The position numbers and the translations under genes were made by a program. From the NCBI GenBank assembly GCA_003280085.1, contig QCFY01000004.1, positions 46,952-110,951 on the forward strand: 64,000 bases of DNA, read 5' to 3'. The notes under the pieces are model-generated. The model ran no database searches. It worked only from the letters and a program-made list of their open reading frames with translations, and was not told the DNA's origin. This document shows positions 36,642 to 45,795 of this stretch, piece after piece; within the stretch, counting starts at the first letter, position 1, and each line of letters opens with the position of its first letter. The DNA comes from Prochlorococcus sp. AG-363-O06 (lineage in GTDB: Bacteria > Cyanobacteriota > Cyanobacteriia > PCC-6307 > Cyanobiaceae).

Positions 36642-36908
36642 TTAATAAGTGTTGAATTTCCCAGTACCAGAGTCTCTGTGATTGTCTGGAAGAAATGGGA
36701 AAATATCTTTTGGACCTAAAAGGTCATCAATATTTTTTTCTTCATATGATTTGTCTTTAAATTGCATTTCATCGTGTAGTTGTTCTGTCAATGAAGTGAT
36801 TTCTGGAATTAATAGGTCATCGATTTCCATTTCACTTCCACTTGCTGTGGTTACAGCTGGCAGAAGCAAAAGTAATAGGCTTATAAACCCAGCTATTATG
36901 TACCTCAT
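36642..36908 (-). CDS. Exported protein with FPF tail, copy B
   Basis: 88 residues. Signal peptide RYIIAGFISLLLLLLPAVTTASG, then an acidic part with two similar segments, EIDDLLIPEI and NIDDLLGPKDIFPF, and a polar end. The ATG at 36908 overlaps the TAA of the upstream 63-residue gene as TAATG, so both come from one message. The ending resembles copy A (DLLGPKDIFPF versus DLGSDQVFPF). Confidence 0.6.
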   Translation of the reverse strand: MRYIIAGFISLLLLLLPAVTTASGSEMEIDDLLIPEITSLTEQLHDEMQFKDKSYEEKNIDDLLGPKDIFPFLPDNHRDSGTGKFNTY

Positions 36909-37099
36909 TAATCTCTTCCATGCGCAGTTCTTAAATTTCCTGTGAATGTGAAATGGACCCCATCATTCGCTGAGCCTAGGTTCTGAATAAGTTTGCTTGA
37001 TGCGAACCTGGCTTGAGTTGATGCGTATAGAGATTGAGTTCTAGGCGTTGGCGCTTTTCTTGCTTTAGCTGCTGGTTTAGTTGCTGCGGCTACGGTCAT
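36908..37099 (-). CDS. 63-residue Ala/Lys-rich protein coupled to FPF copy B
   Basis: A basic, Ala-Lys-Pro-rich N-terminal half (VAAATKPAAKARKAPTPRT) is followed by a Ser/Gln region SLYASTQARFASSKLIQNLG and GVHFTFTGNLRTAHG. The composition suggests a soluble, nucleic-acid- or membrane-surface-binding protein. Start ATG 37099. Its stop overlaps the next ATG by one base. Family unknown to me. Confidence 0.55.
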   Translation of the reverse strand: MTVAAATKPAAKARKAPTPRTQSLYASTQARFASSKLIQNLGSANDGVHFTFTGNLRTAHGRD

Positions 37100-37452
37100 T
37101 TCAGTATATGGAATCTAAAAACAGACTAGTGCTAAATAGCGAATAAACCACCTTTTTGAAAGTTTGGATTCATTACACCGATTATTAAGTCATGAAAAAA
37201 GGGCGAGTTGACAGACTTATCCCCTTTGGGTCAAGCACTTATTTCCCTGCATGCATGCTCATATATTCGCCTTGCCACCTGTTGAAGGACGTCAATAAAT
37301 ATAAATACCTGTTTAAGGGTCCATGAACTATTGGTGATAAATACTTGGCTATAAATTCCTATTTGATAATTATACTAATCCTATTAGGTTGATTTTATAA
37401 CCCAAAAACTTCTGTTGATCCTTTATAGAAGTTGTTGTTTACTCATTAATTT
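37100..37452. other. Gap with one weak frame
   Basis: 353 bases. A plus-strand frame from ATG 37192 to TGA 37326 (44 residues, MKKGRVDRLIPFGSSTYFP...) is open but has odd composition (several Cys, Tyr-rich tail) and no ribosome site, so it is only noted. The rest is AT-rich without repeats or hairpins. Confidence 0.4.
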
Positions 37453-37620
37453 ATGGATCCCCTTGACCCTTTGATGCAGTATGGCCCAAATGACGGGGGG
37501 TATGCTACTGCTCTGCAAATTGTAATAGTAGTGCTTGCTCTTTTGGCAGGCTCTTGGTTATTCGGAGCAGCCTATGCTTTGATCACAAATTTAATAAAGG
37601 CTAAAAATGGCAAAGATTAA
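37453..37620 (+). CDS. 55-residue single-helix membrane protein
   Basis: ATG 37453 to TAA 37620. N-terminal MDPLDPLMQYGPNDGGYATA, then a hydrophobic helix (LQIVIVVLALLAGSWLFGAAY) and a polar basic end. Single span, Pro- and Asp-rich start. A palindrome (37637-37658) follows and may be the terminator. Function unknown. Confidence 0.6.
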   Translation: MDPLDPLMQYGPNDGGYATALQIVIVVLALLAGSWLFGAAYALITNLIKAKNGKD

Positions 37621-37636
37621 AGATGCAAAACCTTTT

Positions 37637-37658
37637 AGATCTACTTCATAGTAGATCT
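37637..37658 (+). terminator. Palindrome after the 37453 gene
   Basis: AGATCTACT (37637-37645), a four-base loop and the exact complement AGTAGATCT (37650-37658). Followed by a short T-rich stretch. Likely terminator or stabiliser. Confidence 0.5.
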
Positions 37659-38115
37659 TGTGATTCTTTGGGCAGATGTCATTCCAGGATTGATTTCCAT
37701 ATGATTTAATCTAGCCACTTGACTATATAAGTAGTTGATTTGGTTCTTAGAGAGAGTCTAATGAACTAGGTTTTTTATTCCCTATTCTATTAAGCTTTAC
37801 ACTTTTTACTCTAGCAATTAACTTAAGAAAATTATTGATTACGGCTAAATTTCTTAATTGTTAAAAAGGTAAGAATTGTTTGCAAATCATGAGTAGATGT
37901 AGGTATAAAGATAATGTAAAATGACAACAATTAATTCGTTTTTCTGTGTAAATGTTTTTTAGGTTTTAGACCCAATATCTATACTTGTGGGTTTCTTCGA
38001 CTTTTTAGTAGTACAAACCGAAGTGATTCGTATATACCGAATATAATCCTTCGGTTTGCATCATTATTATTTCTAAATTCCTCGGGCAAAGTAAAGAAGT
38101 TCCCACACAAACATC
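37659..38115. other. Long gap upstream of the 38116 gene
   Basis: 457 bases. It holds a stem at 38014-38058 (ten-base arms CAAACCGAAG/CTTCGGTTTG, with a smaller GATTCG/CGAAT element inside) within the leader of the 38116 gene; this may be a regulatory hairpin. No coding frame seen. Confidence 0.5.
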
Positions 38116-38376
38116 ATGTACACATCCCTATTTGAAACTGTCTTCTCAGATTCTTTCTACTCTCCTATGAAGACTGTTTATGTTGTCTCTGAAAGCCAAT
38201 TAGAGGAGATTAAGCGAGAGCAGCGTAAAGATGAACTTACTAACCTTGAAGCTTCACGTAAGAAGCTTGAGGAGCTCTATCATTCTCGAATTAAAATAAT
38301 TAATGAACGAGAGAATGAACTAAAAGAGGAACTCAAGGCCTTGGCTCCTGCTCAAGATAAAGCAGACAAAACCTGA
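38116..38376 (+). CDS. Coiled-coil hypothetical protein
   Basis: 86 residues: MYTSLFETVFSDSFYSPMK then KTVYVVSESQLEEIKREQRK, a charged coiled-coil segment (residues about 28-80) rich in Glu and Lys. No known domain. It follows a long leader with a strong stem and is followed by a clear terminator (38411-38437), so it is a monocistronic, probably well-expressed gene. Confidence 0.6.
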   Translation: MYTSLFETVFSDSFYSPMKTVYVVSESQLEEIKREQRKDELTNLEASRKKLEELYHSRIKIINERENELKEELKALAPAQDKADKT

Positions 38377-38410
38377 TTATTCAATAGTCTAGGCTATTGG
38401 ATTTGTTGTG

Positions 38411-38437
38411 ATAAAGGGGTCAAAATGGCCCCTTTAT
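38411..38437 (+). terminator. Rho-independent terminator
   Basis: Stem ATAAAGGGG(TC) pairs with (GG)CCCCTTTAT around an AAAAT loop, followed by TTTG. Just downstream of the 38116 gene. Confidence 0.75.
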
Positions 38438-38594
38438 TTGCTTGCTATTTGATATTAATTTTTCAAGGTCTTAAAAAGCTATAATTAGTCAAAATTCGTA
38501 TTTAGTAAGAAGCAGTTAAATATATTTATGAATATTCAGATTGGGTTTCTTTGGTTTTGACTAGTTAAAATTGGCTCTTAGAATTTCCCCATCT

Positions 38595-38750
38595 CTAATT
38601 CCTTTTGGTGGACTTTGATTCATCTACTTTCTCATTTGATGTTTCTTGAGGACTTCCTTTTTTGGAGAATGGACAGTCTCCACCACCCCAGGCCAGTACT
38701 GGTCCTGTAGTCATTGCGAGAGTCAAGATCAAAGGCAGAATCTTTGTCAT
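38595..38750 (-). CDS. 51-residue exported small protein
   Basis: ATG 38750 to TAG 38595. Signal peptide (MTKILPLILTLAMTTGPVLA) with cleavage before WGGGDCPFSKKG, then a Ser/Lys/Glu-rich polar tail. The single Cys after a GGGD turn could bind a ligand. No family recognised. Confidence 0.55.
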   Translation of the reverse strand: MTKILPLILTLAMTTGPVLAWGGGDCPFSKKGSPQETSNEKVDESKSTKRN

Positions 38751-39117
38751 TTGTTAGGATGATAATTTTTATTTTACTGCAAAATATCTAAACGGGAGTA
38801 CGAATTGCAATAATTTTATATTATTCACCATCAATAGCTTTAATTACTTTTGACTTGATTTAGATGACTTTCCTTGAATATTTAAAGAAATCAGATTTTA
38901 ATTTCTTAATATATCTTAGATGTAAATTATTCCCAATGTTATTCAAGTGGTATAAAGTCTAATTTTCGCGTCTACTAAGTGACAAAACACTATTGTTCTA
39001 ATAATCCAATAATATTCGTTTGTTATTCTATTTGATGTTTTTGCCGGTAATATAATTAAGCATTATATTATTCTTGAAGTTCTTTACTGGAATTGTTTCT
39101 CCTATTCCTTTACCGGT
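38751..39117. other. Gap before the fucosyltransferase-like gene
   Basis: 367 AT-rich bases. No coding frame, hairpin or repeat convincing to me; probably leader and promoter of the 39118 gene. Confidence 0.5.
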
Positions 39118-40098
39118 ATGGAAAAATCTAAGTACCTTCTTGTCTATCCTGACGGTTATTCACGCTTTGGACATCAAACTGGAACTATTCTTTCAGGTCT
39201 ATTCCTTGCACATCTAACTAATAGTTTCTTGATTAAGCCTACTTATAAGTACTTCTCAGATAAATGGAATGATTTTACCGATTGGAGTAATAGTTCATTT
39301 GTGCTAGATTCTATAAATTCTTCTATGAGGTTAAAAATAAAATATATCCAGAATGATCAAAGTCATATAGAAGGTATAAAGATTATTGGTCCTGAATCAA
39401 ACGCTAATGTAAACAGTCTCAAATGTCGAGTTTGGGATACGAATAGCCAAGTTGGTCTTTCAGAACTAATATCGACAATAAAAAAACAAGAAGAGCATTC
39501 CATAATTAACCTTCCTTTTGATCAGGCACCTGGAAAGATGATGACCCTTCTGAATGATCCGCTAATCCTTAAGGATGTTCAGTCTATCTTCCAATTTCCG
39601 CATATAAAATATATTCCTTCTACGCCCTATTTATGTATTCACATTAGAAGGGGAGATGTTACGGAACTACATAACTCACATCTATTTGTTAGTAATGAAT
39701 TCTATTTTAAATTAATCAAGTTAATGGCACGCCATATTCCTCCAGATATGCCAATTGTGATCTGTACCCAAGGAGATGTTTCCTGGATAAGGAACAGAGC
39801 TGTAAAAGACCTTTCTAAGGAAATCTCAAGTCGAATAAGACTTTTCTCAACCCAAGAATTGTTTATTAATGATTCCGAAGTAGATGCCTTTATCCTAATG
39901 CTTAATTCTGATATCTTAATAAGTGCTGGTTCATCCTTCTCCTACTTGGCTGGAATACTCGGCTCTCAAGTCCTTAATATTGATATTTCACGTGAGAATG
40001 ACGAACATTTTATGAAAGATTTTAAAAGGATACATCCTGATCATAATTTTGATGAATCTTATTCTACTATTATTAGCTTGCTGAATAGTGTCTATTAA
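39118..40098 (+). CDS. Fucosyltransferase-like (GT11-type) glycosyltransferase
   Basis: 326 residues. The hallmark of alpha-1,2/1,6-fucosyltransferases, CIHIRRGDV, occurs near residue 176, with SDILISAGSSFSYLAG near 270 corresponding to the conserved SxSSFSxxA acceptor/donor motif. The N-terminal YPDGYSRFGHQTGTILSGL fits the family start (FGRLGNQ-like in relatives). It would transfer fucose or a related sugar from a GDP-sugar to a surface glycan; it stands alone without a polysaccharide cluster, so the acceptor is unknown. Confidence 0.75.
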   Translation: MEKSKYLLVYPDGYSRFGHQTGTILSGLFLAHLTNSFLIKPTYKYFSDKWNDFTDWSNSSFVLDSINSSMRLKIKYIQNDQSHIEGIKIIGPESNANVNSLKCRVWDTNSQVGLSELISTIKKQEEHSIINLPFDQAPGKMMTLLNDPLILKDVQSIFQFPHIKYIPSTPYLCIHIRRGDVTELHNSHLFVSNEFYFKLIKLMARHIPPDMPIVICTQGDVSWIRNRAVKDLSKEISSRIRLFSTQELFINDSEVDAFILMLNSDILISAGSSFSYLAGILGSQVLNIDISRENDEHFMKDFKRIHPDHNFDESYSTIISLLNSVY

Positions 40099-40452
40099 TA
40101 GTCCTCTTATCCATCTAATTATTGCTTGATAAATTTAGTTGAAATGTTCTTTTTAAAGCATATAATTATTGATTTGTGGTCATTGAAGCTAATATTCGAT
40201 CAGTTAGGAATGTGGTTTTTTCTTTTTGTGGGCACTACTGCATGTTTATTTGGTAGTAATGATGTACTTAGGTATGTTAAAACTTATCTAATTTTATATC
40301 ACATCACTATTACATGATCATAATGCTAAGAAATAATGTCATCTTGATACGAATTCGCAAAGGTCTAGAGTGAATTGATGCAAAACCTCCTTCCTATAGC
40401 TTTGGCTGTTAGTCTTTCTTGCCAGAAAAACAAATGACATCAAAATACACTT
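40099..40452. other. Gap with one doubtful frame
   Basis: 354 bases. A hydrophobic plus-strand frame (from ATG 40210, MWFFLFVGTTACLFGSND) has no clear start or ribosome site. A 19-codon signal-like frame at 40378 is probably chance. Otherwise nothing. Confidence 0.35.
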
Positions 40453-40719
40453 ATGCCTAAATACTACTGCCCATACTGCTCGCCTCGTTATCAGATCAGT
40501 ATAGAGTGCTCTGATTGTAAGTTGACTTGTGGGAAATGTGGTGACCCATTAGTAAGAGTTTCCGTAATCAAGTCAACTCAAATATTTGCTTTAATATCTG
40601 CTTCAGCTTTTATAGCTCCTTTGATCATTACAACTTTAGTTTTTATTCAAGATTTAAAGAGGCCACAATCTATAAGGCCTAATCAAGTGATGTCAATTTT
40701 ATTAACTGAAAGTTTTTGA
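40453..40719 (+). CDS. Zinc-ribbon membrane protein, picocyanobacterial
   Basis: 88 residues. N-terminal four-Cys arrangement CPYCSP...CSDC...CGKCG, like a double zinc ribbon, followed by one hydrophobic helix (FALISASAFIAPLIITTLVF). The ribbon-plus-helix layout recurs in small picocyanobacterial proteins. The role may be as a membrane-bound metal or redox protein. Function unknown. Confidence 0.65.
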   Translation: MPKYYCPYCSPRYQISIECSDCKLTCGKCGDPLVRVSVIKSTQIFALISASAFIAPLIITTLVFIQDLKRPQSIRPNQVMSILLTESF

Positions 40720-40997
40720 CCTTTTATATCTGCTGAAATAATTTTCCATACCACTATAATTTGAATGAATGATGAATTTTTCTCTAGTTAGGAGTTGAAT
40801 ACTTTGCTTTAATATTTTATTGATAGCTAGTATTTACTTCAGATATTAATAAAGTATTCGCCTTTTCTCTGCCTTAAATCTAAATATTGATTTAAAATTC
40901 CAATTTATTATTCATAATATATTTTATGATTGATTATTAATTTCCTAAGCCATTTACATAAGTAATCAATTGTCCATGTTATTTAGTTTTACTTCTT
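40720..40997. other. AT-rich gap before selO
   Basis: 278 bases of very AT-rich sequence without a coding frame; adjoins the GC-raised segment of 41-44.4 kb. Confidence 0.4.
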
Positions 40998-42701
40998 TCA
41001 TGATGAACAGCTGTAGTGTGAAATTCCACCAGCGTTGAAGAATTCCTTCGGCCTTAGTCGGTTGTACTTCTTCTCAAGTTCTGACGATTGTTCTTCATAT
41101 GGATTCAAGAATATTGCTTGTAGTTCCTTGATTAGGCTGTAATCACCTTGCTTTGCCTTTTCATATGCGGGGGCGATTAGCCACTCGCGCCAGGTGTATT
41201 TAGGGTTGATCCGTTTCATTGCTGCGGATGCCACACCGATGTCACTGCAGTTCGTAATGCAAGTACGCCAGCGTTGTAGCCAGTTAATCCATTGAGCATC
41301 TATTTGCTCTGAACTGGGGAGGTAAAAGCTCTCTTTCAAGGTTGTGAGTTGGTTTGGTATATCAGAAAGCTTTCGGAAAAAGATGGTGTAGTCCACCTTG
41401 GTCTGAATCATTAGTTCCAGTAGTTCGTTGACCAGAGTTGCGTCATAGCTGATCAGACCAAGTTTTTTGGTCCACATAGCCTCCATTTCTTGATTCATTG
41501 CTTCAGTGAAGCCTTCTCGGAGGTCTTCCAGACTTGCCTGTGCCTTTCTGTCATCGGTGAGCAAAGGTCGTATTGCTTCGCAGAACATCTGATAATTGGC
41601 TTTTGCGGCAGCAGGTTGGTTTAAGAATGAGAAATGATCGCCACCTCCTGTCCATGGCTGAAATCTTGAATCGAACATTTCGCAGAATCCAAAGGGCCCG
41701 TAGTCAAGAGTGAAGCCACCAGCAGCACAGTTGTCACTGTTGAAATTCCCCTGGCAGTAGCCAATGCGTACCCAGTTGGCAACTAGTGATGTGAGTCGCC
41801 CACGAAACAAATGGGCGAGTTCTAGTAATTGATTTGTAAAATCAAGATTCGGATTGATTGCCTGTTGATAGTTTCGCTCGATAAGGTGCTTCACGATCAT
41901 ATGCAGCTCTTTTAGAGCTGCTTCGTGTGCATTACTTCTTGCACGACGGGCAAATAGCTCAAGCTGTCCTACACGTATAAATGATGGTGCAACGCGGGTT
42001 GTAATAGCCGCAGGGTTGTCCATCAGAATGTCTGGATCGATAGAAATCGAGTTCTCTGCGTACCATGGCCTGCGTACTGTTTCGGATCTGGACATATATA
42101 GCGTCAGAGAGCGTGAGGTCGGAACTCCCAGGGCTTGCATAAAGTCCTGTGCAAGAAATTCGCGCAAGCTGGAACGGAGTACTGCTCTTCCATCTCCACC
42201 TCGGCAATAAGGCGTAGGGCCTCCGCCTTTTAATTGCATCTCCCAACGTCTGCCTTTGAAGAGACCTTCGAACACAGAAATTGCCCTGCCATCGCCATAA
42301 CCGTTGCCGGTTCCAAACGGGCACTGTTCAATGTATTCAGTGCCATATATCGAAAGGGCATAACCGGTCGCCCAACCAACCGGACGCATAGGCGCGCTAG
42401 CTACAGTGATGTCGCCAGAAAATAGTCGACCAAATCTTTCGTCGAGTGCTAGCTTTTGGCTCAGACCAAGATCATTAAATAATGCTTTGCTGTGTGCGAC
42501 ATATTCCGGCGCTGGGATTGGAGTAGGTTTAACCGGTACATAATGGCCACTAAAAACTTGGCGAGGGGTGTAATCATCTCCATTGGCTGTGGCTTGAGGA
42601 TCGACTTGGAGTGAATCCATGAGCGAGTAGTTGGCTTGTTGTCCAAACTCATCGAAAGTCTTTATTTCAGGCTTCTCGACCTTGCTTGAGTTGCTTGGCA
42701 T
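40998..42701 (-). CDS. selO: Protein adenylyltransferase SelO
   Basis: Pseudokinase-fold enzyme that transfers AMP from ATP to Ser/Thr/Tyr of proteins, with a redox-stress role in bacteria. 567 residues, near the family norm. The signature [18 protein letters not shown] and the [24 protein letters not shown] phosphate-binding loop are present, with the metal-binding [19 protein letters not shown] (Asn and Asp of the active site). The C-terminal end is [14 protein letters not shown] with a Cys, where many SelO have Cys or selenocysteine. Base composition is clearly GC-richer than its surroundings, suggesting transfer. Confidence 0.95.
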   Translation of the reverse strand: MPSNSSKVEKPEIKTFDEFGQQANYSLMDSLQVDPQATANGDDYTPRQVFSGHYVPVKPTPIPAPEYVAHSKALFNDLGLSQKLALDERFGRLFSGDITVASAPMRPVGWATGYALSIYGTEYIEQCPFGTGNGYGDGRAISVFEGLFKGRRWEMQLKGGGPTPYCRGGDGRAVLRSSLREFLAQDFMQALGVPTSRSLTLYMSRSETVRRPWYAENSISIDPDILMDNPAAITTRVAPSFIRVGQLELFARRARSNAHEAALKELHMIVKHLIERNYQQAINPNLDFTNQLLELAHLFRGRLTSLVANWVRIGYCQGNFNSDNCAAGGFTLDYGPFGFCEMFDSRFQPWTGGGDHFSFLNQPAAAKANYQMFCEAIRPLLTDDRKAQASLEDLREGFTEAMNQEMEAMWTKKLGLISYDATLVNELLELMIQTKVDYTIFFRKLSDIPNQLTTLKESFYLPSSEQIDAQWINWLQRWRTCITNCSDIGVASAAMKRINPKYTWREWLIAPAYEKAKQGDYSLIKELQAIFLNPYEEQSSELEKKYNRLRPKEFFNAGGISHYSCSS

Positions 42702-43015
42702 GGGCTCATCACTTGGCTATAAGGTAATTAGCTGCCTGGGCATGCTCTGTAGCTAAGGTTATCATCGACTTTTTATTTTTTTTATAATGATTAATAGTCC
42801 AATTTGAAATCTATTAGTAGACATTCAAACTAAATCTACTTTTAAAAAATGTCACTGCTATTCCCCGAGATGAGTTAGCGTTTGCGTTGGCTGAGTTGTT
42901 AGACCCACACTAATTAAGTTTAAATTTCTGGCAATATTGAGTCTCAAGATCATTTGCATCACTGCTAAAAACACCTTTTAATAGCAATACTTCATCGATT
43001 CTGACCCTTTAATTT
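42702..43015. other. Gap between selO and the ABM gene
   Basis: 314 bases. AT-rich, with a poly-T run at 42768-42781; no frame or stem found. Confidence 0.4.
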
Positions 43016-43405
43016 TTATACTCTGCTATATCCACACTTGCTCACGAAGAGTTTCACAGGCAGGCCTGTGCCCTCAATGGTGGCTTTGCATTTATCTCCA
43101 ATCGTTCCATAAACCTCAATACTGAATCCATCTCCTAATTGCGAATGACTTTGTAAATACTCTCCAACTGTTGGATTAGATAAGTGTGCAAGCAAAGCGT
43201 CATCATTTTTGTAAACCTCTGTCCATGTAAAGCAAAGAGGATTCTCTGGGTCTTGATCAAAGGTGTGATGCAACATTCCTGGTTCAGAAGTCTCTACCGC
43301 AGCATCAGTTTTAGTGGCAAGTTCTAAATACTCCTGAACTTTGCCTGGCTTAACTTGAATACGAGCGATAAGGATGAAGGGAGTTGAGCTATCAAATTTG
43401 CACAT
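43016..43405 (-). CDS. Antibiotic biosynthesis monooxygenase (ABM) domain protein
   Basis: 129 residues from ATG 43405 (the preceding ATG 43408 is directly adjacent). Ferredoxin-like ABM fold: FILIARIQVKPGKVQEYLELATKTDAAVETSEPGMLHHTF and FTWTEVYKNDDALLAHLSNPTVGEYL are the family core. ABM proteins are quinone or small-molecule monooxygenases or binding proteins with no bound cofactor. C-terminal extension after about residue 95 contains two Cys. Composition is GC-raised like selO. Confidence 0.85.
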   Translation of the reverse strand: MCKFDSSTPFILIARIQVKPGKVQEYLELATKTDAAVETSEPGMLHHTFDQDPENPLCFTWTEVYKNDDALLAHLSNPTVGEYLQSHSQLGDGFSIEVYGTIGDKCKATIEGTGLPVKLFVSKCGYSRV

Positions 43406-43767
43406 CATAAGAAGTTACAGCTAGAAAGAACCTTACATACCTTTCTTGTAATTCCTAAGCAAAAAGGGCATCTTTTTAGGCTCTACTGACAAAATTAATT
43501 ATTTAACTAATGGAAATCACTGTAATCTTTAGTAAGTACGAGGTTATTATAAGGAGAAGACCAAGTTTCATTCTAAGAAGTTCCTCCCAAGTTCTTTACT
43601 GCGCGGAATATCAAGGAGACTGAATTGACTTGATAGGAGAGTGCAGATGCTGATAGCTGACACATATGTACTCTTTATAAATGTCGAGACCATTTCGAAT
43701 ATTTTTCCTATAGAAGAGACCTCCAAGAAGAAGAGAAAACTTCTGAGAAAAGTACAAAGAAGAAGTT
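43406..43767. other. Gap with no clear gene
   Basis: About 360 bases; a 68-residue minus-strand frame at 43611-43817 has poor composition and a Tyr/Ser-rich middle, and is not accepted. Confidence 0.4.
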
Positions 43768-43914
43768 ATGGGAGATATTACCAATCCTCTCAAATCGGTT
43801 GCTAACTTGCCATTCAATGTCGATATGCCAAATCAAAGTTGTTATTTTGCCAAAGTTGATTCCTGGTTCGGGGATTCAAGATCTTCGAAGAACACTCCAC
43901 CGATTAAGAATTAA
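43768..43914 (+). CDS. 48-residue predicted soluble protein, low support
   Basis: ATG 43768 to TAA 43914 with AAGAAGAAG just upstream as a possible ribosome site. Product MGDITNPLKSVANLPFNVDM...CYFAKVDSWFGDSRSSKN; balanced composition, no runs. Function unknown; could be chance. Confidence 0.35.
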   Translation: MGDITNPLKSVANLPFNVDMPNQSCYFAKVDSWFGDSRSSKNTPPIKN

Positions 43915-44017
43915 GAGAAAACATTGAGGCATTCCAAGAGTAATTTGATTCCCTTGAGAGAGGACCAATAGTTGAAATCTGAATAGATCTAAACTCGGTT
44001 CCGGAGTGACTGGCATG

Positions 44018-44299
44018 TTAGCCAGAATCGGGACAGCAACCGATCTCTTCCTCAAGTCTTTGATGCCACAACGTACATCTGGAAGTTAGATGCTCACCGT
44101 GGGGAATTAACCGTTCTTGAATTTTGCAAGTCAAAAGTGTTCGGCAATGCTTGTCACAGCAATAGGAAAAATGCTGGCAAGTTATGCAAACGCAAGCTGA
44201 ACGTGATTTTTTGAGAGTTCCGTAGTCGAAATAGTCCCATTCGGCTTCTTCGTTGAATTTTTTTTGTAGTAACGCTTTGGCGCTCTGACCCGTACGCAT
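44018..44299 (-). CDS. Cys-rich small hypothetical protein
   Basis: 93 residues from ATG 44299 (TTG 44335 would add 12). Twelve or so Cys lie in the second half: CVCITCQHFSYCCDKHCRTLLTC...CTLWHQRLEEEIGCC, suggesting a metal-binding protein of zinc-ribbon type. The N-terminal half is helical. A T8 run (44257-44264) lies in the gene on the plus strand; on the minus strand it is A8, and a one-base shift there would join a different upstream frame starting at ATG 44379. GC-raised. Confidence 0.5.
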   Translation of the reverse strand: MRTGQSAKALLQKKFNEEAEWDYFDYGTLKKSRSACVCITCQHFSYCCDKHCRTLLTCKIQERLIPHGEHLTSRCTLWHQRLEEEIGCCPDSG

Positions 44300-44467
44300 T
44301 GGCCTAATCCAATAGGAGCAGGCGGCAGCATCCAATCTTCAGCTTTGAAAACCGAATAAGGGGAAGAGGATGACGGCATAGACCTACCTGTAGTACATCT
44401 GTTCTAGCCAGGCAGGGGGAAGCTGTCAACAGATGTCCTAACCGGTTCACTCTCGATAAGTATATCC

Positions 44468-44657
44468 ATGAGAAATAATAAGCAGACCCTTTGCTGCAAC
44501 AGCACTATTAATATTGATTGCCCAAAGTTCTACACATCTTTTTGTTTGATCTTTCAAAACTGACGGTGAAATTAATTATTGTGATGATCGTGAGCAATCT
44601 AAAGAGTGCGTCCTCTGGCCCTTCAGCTCTTTGATTGCTGAGTCGCTGGGCAACTAA
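44468..44657 (+). pseudogene. Possible decayed exported-protein gene
   Basis: Two coding-like pieces in different frames. One looks like a signal peptide (SRPFAATALLILIAQSS) but lacks a start and ends at TGA 44546; a second reads SFKTDGEINYCDDREQSKEC, then VLWPFSSLIAESLGN, stopping at 44657. Together they suggest a small exported Cys-containing protein broken by frameshift. Low confidence. Confidence 0.3.
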
Positions 44658-44731
44658 TTTATAAGCAGCAGTATGTACCCCTTCCTTTCTGGGCGTTTAA
44701 GTGATATTCATAATATTATAAAAGTCTGGTT

Positions 44732-44932
44732 ATGTCGGTGGCATCTCAAAGACATCGCTTTCAACCACCTGATTTTATGAAACCCCTTCTATTAAGCGAA
44801 AGATATAAATGGATATTTGTAATTGGAATCGTTGCAATCGCTGCAGGCTTCACAGCTAAGAATGTGATCTCTTACCCAACTGAATGCATGCCTGGCTCAC
44901 CTTCGGAAGTAAGTCCCTTACAAAAAAACTGA
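44732..44932 (+). CDS. Small single-helix membrane protein
   Basis: 66 residues from ATG 44732, or 51 from ATG 44777 (MKPLLLSERYKWIFVIGIVA). One membrane helix (WIFVIGIVAIAAGFTAKNVI) and a short tail with Cys. No family recognised. Confidence 0.45.
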   Translation: MSVASQRHRFQPPDFMKPLLLSERYKWIFVIGIVAIAAGFTAKNVISYPTECMPGSPSEVSPLQKN

Positions 44933-45181
44933 AAAAAATTGTGCAGGTACAGATCTAATTTTAGGAGCCTAACTTTGATATACAGACGACTTTCAGGGGG
45001 GTATTCAGGACATTTTTTAATGTTTACTTCTGCCTAGGGATTTCATCTTATTAATTCGAAGGTTTGAACTTGAGGAATGTTTTCTTCTTCAGGGTAGTTA
45101 GATTTTACCTGATCTCAAATCTGATTAAAGGTAGTCAGGTGAAGTCTGTGCAATTACCTCTTAAGATCGCCTAAAAGCCAG
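44933..45181. other. Gap before tRNA-Pro
   Basis: About 250 bases. A GATTAAAGG-type direct repeat of TCAGGT/GATTAAAG words is visible at 45100-45150 but no gene. Confidence 0.3.
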
Positions 45182-45255
45182 TCGGGGCGACAGGATTCGA
45201 ACCTGCGACCTAGTGCTCCCAAAGCACCCGCGCTACCAAGCTGCGCCACGCCCCG
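45182..45255 (-). tRNA. tRNA-Pro (TGG)
   Basis: 74-base cloverleaf on the minus strand: acceptor CGGGGCG pairs with CGCCCCG before the discriminator A, D-loop AGCTTGGTAGCGC, anticodon loop with TGG in GCTTTGGGAGC, T-arm AGGTTCGAATCCT. CCA not encoded. No copy of its 3' end is seen nearby, so no attachment site can be claimed. Confidence 0.97.
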
Positions 45256-45795
45256 TTTTACAAAGTTTACAGCTTGACCATTGATTAGACCATTAATTAA
45301 TTTTCAAGCTTGTTGAAGTCAACATTTAATTTTTGCTTTGTATCAGCCGGTAATTACTTTTTTCGACAAATGACATTACAAGAGTAGGTGCTTACGATTT
45401 GGGGTCATGCTTAGATCAATAAAGCAGATTAAGGATGCCCCACAATGATTGTCACAACACTATGAAAATTGATTATAGCTTAGTTAAACACTAGTTGAAT
45501 GCGATTCTTTCAGCTAACACTTCCTTTTGCGACTTTTTAAAGCTCATACACTTAAGATTTTCTAACAGTTAAGCTCTAAGTTTGTTTCTGTGAATTCTAT
45601 TTCTATATATTCTAGTTTTTGGATTTGATTGAACACTTGGCTTCTTCTTTTTAAAGTTAAGAGCAATGGTTTTTTTCTTTTGCATAGATAAGGTTTAGGA
45701 TGGGTTCAAACCTAATTGATTTTTCATGATTCCATGTTGACATTAGGAATTTAAACTATTTAAAGAAATGATCTTTCCATAAGGATTTATACATT
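45256..45795. other. Long gap after tRNA-Pro
   Basis: 540 bases, AT-rich, with no accepted frame or hairpin. Start of the 45796 gene has AAGGAT upstream. Confidence 0.5.

Noticed and set aside
37192..37326. 44-residue plus-strand frame
   Set aside because: Open, but with no ribosome site, several unpaired Cys and a Lys/Tyr-rich end; kept only as a note.
43611..43817. 68-residue minus-strand frame
   Set aside because: Tyr/Ser-rich without any hydrophobic or helical pattern, and overlapped by a more plausible plus-strand frame.
28048..45255. tRNA-flanked integration (attL/attR) idea
   Set aside because: No second copy of the 3' end of either tRNA was found in the window and no integrase is present.
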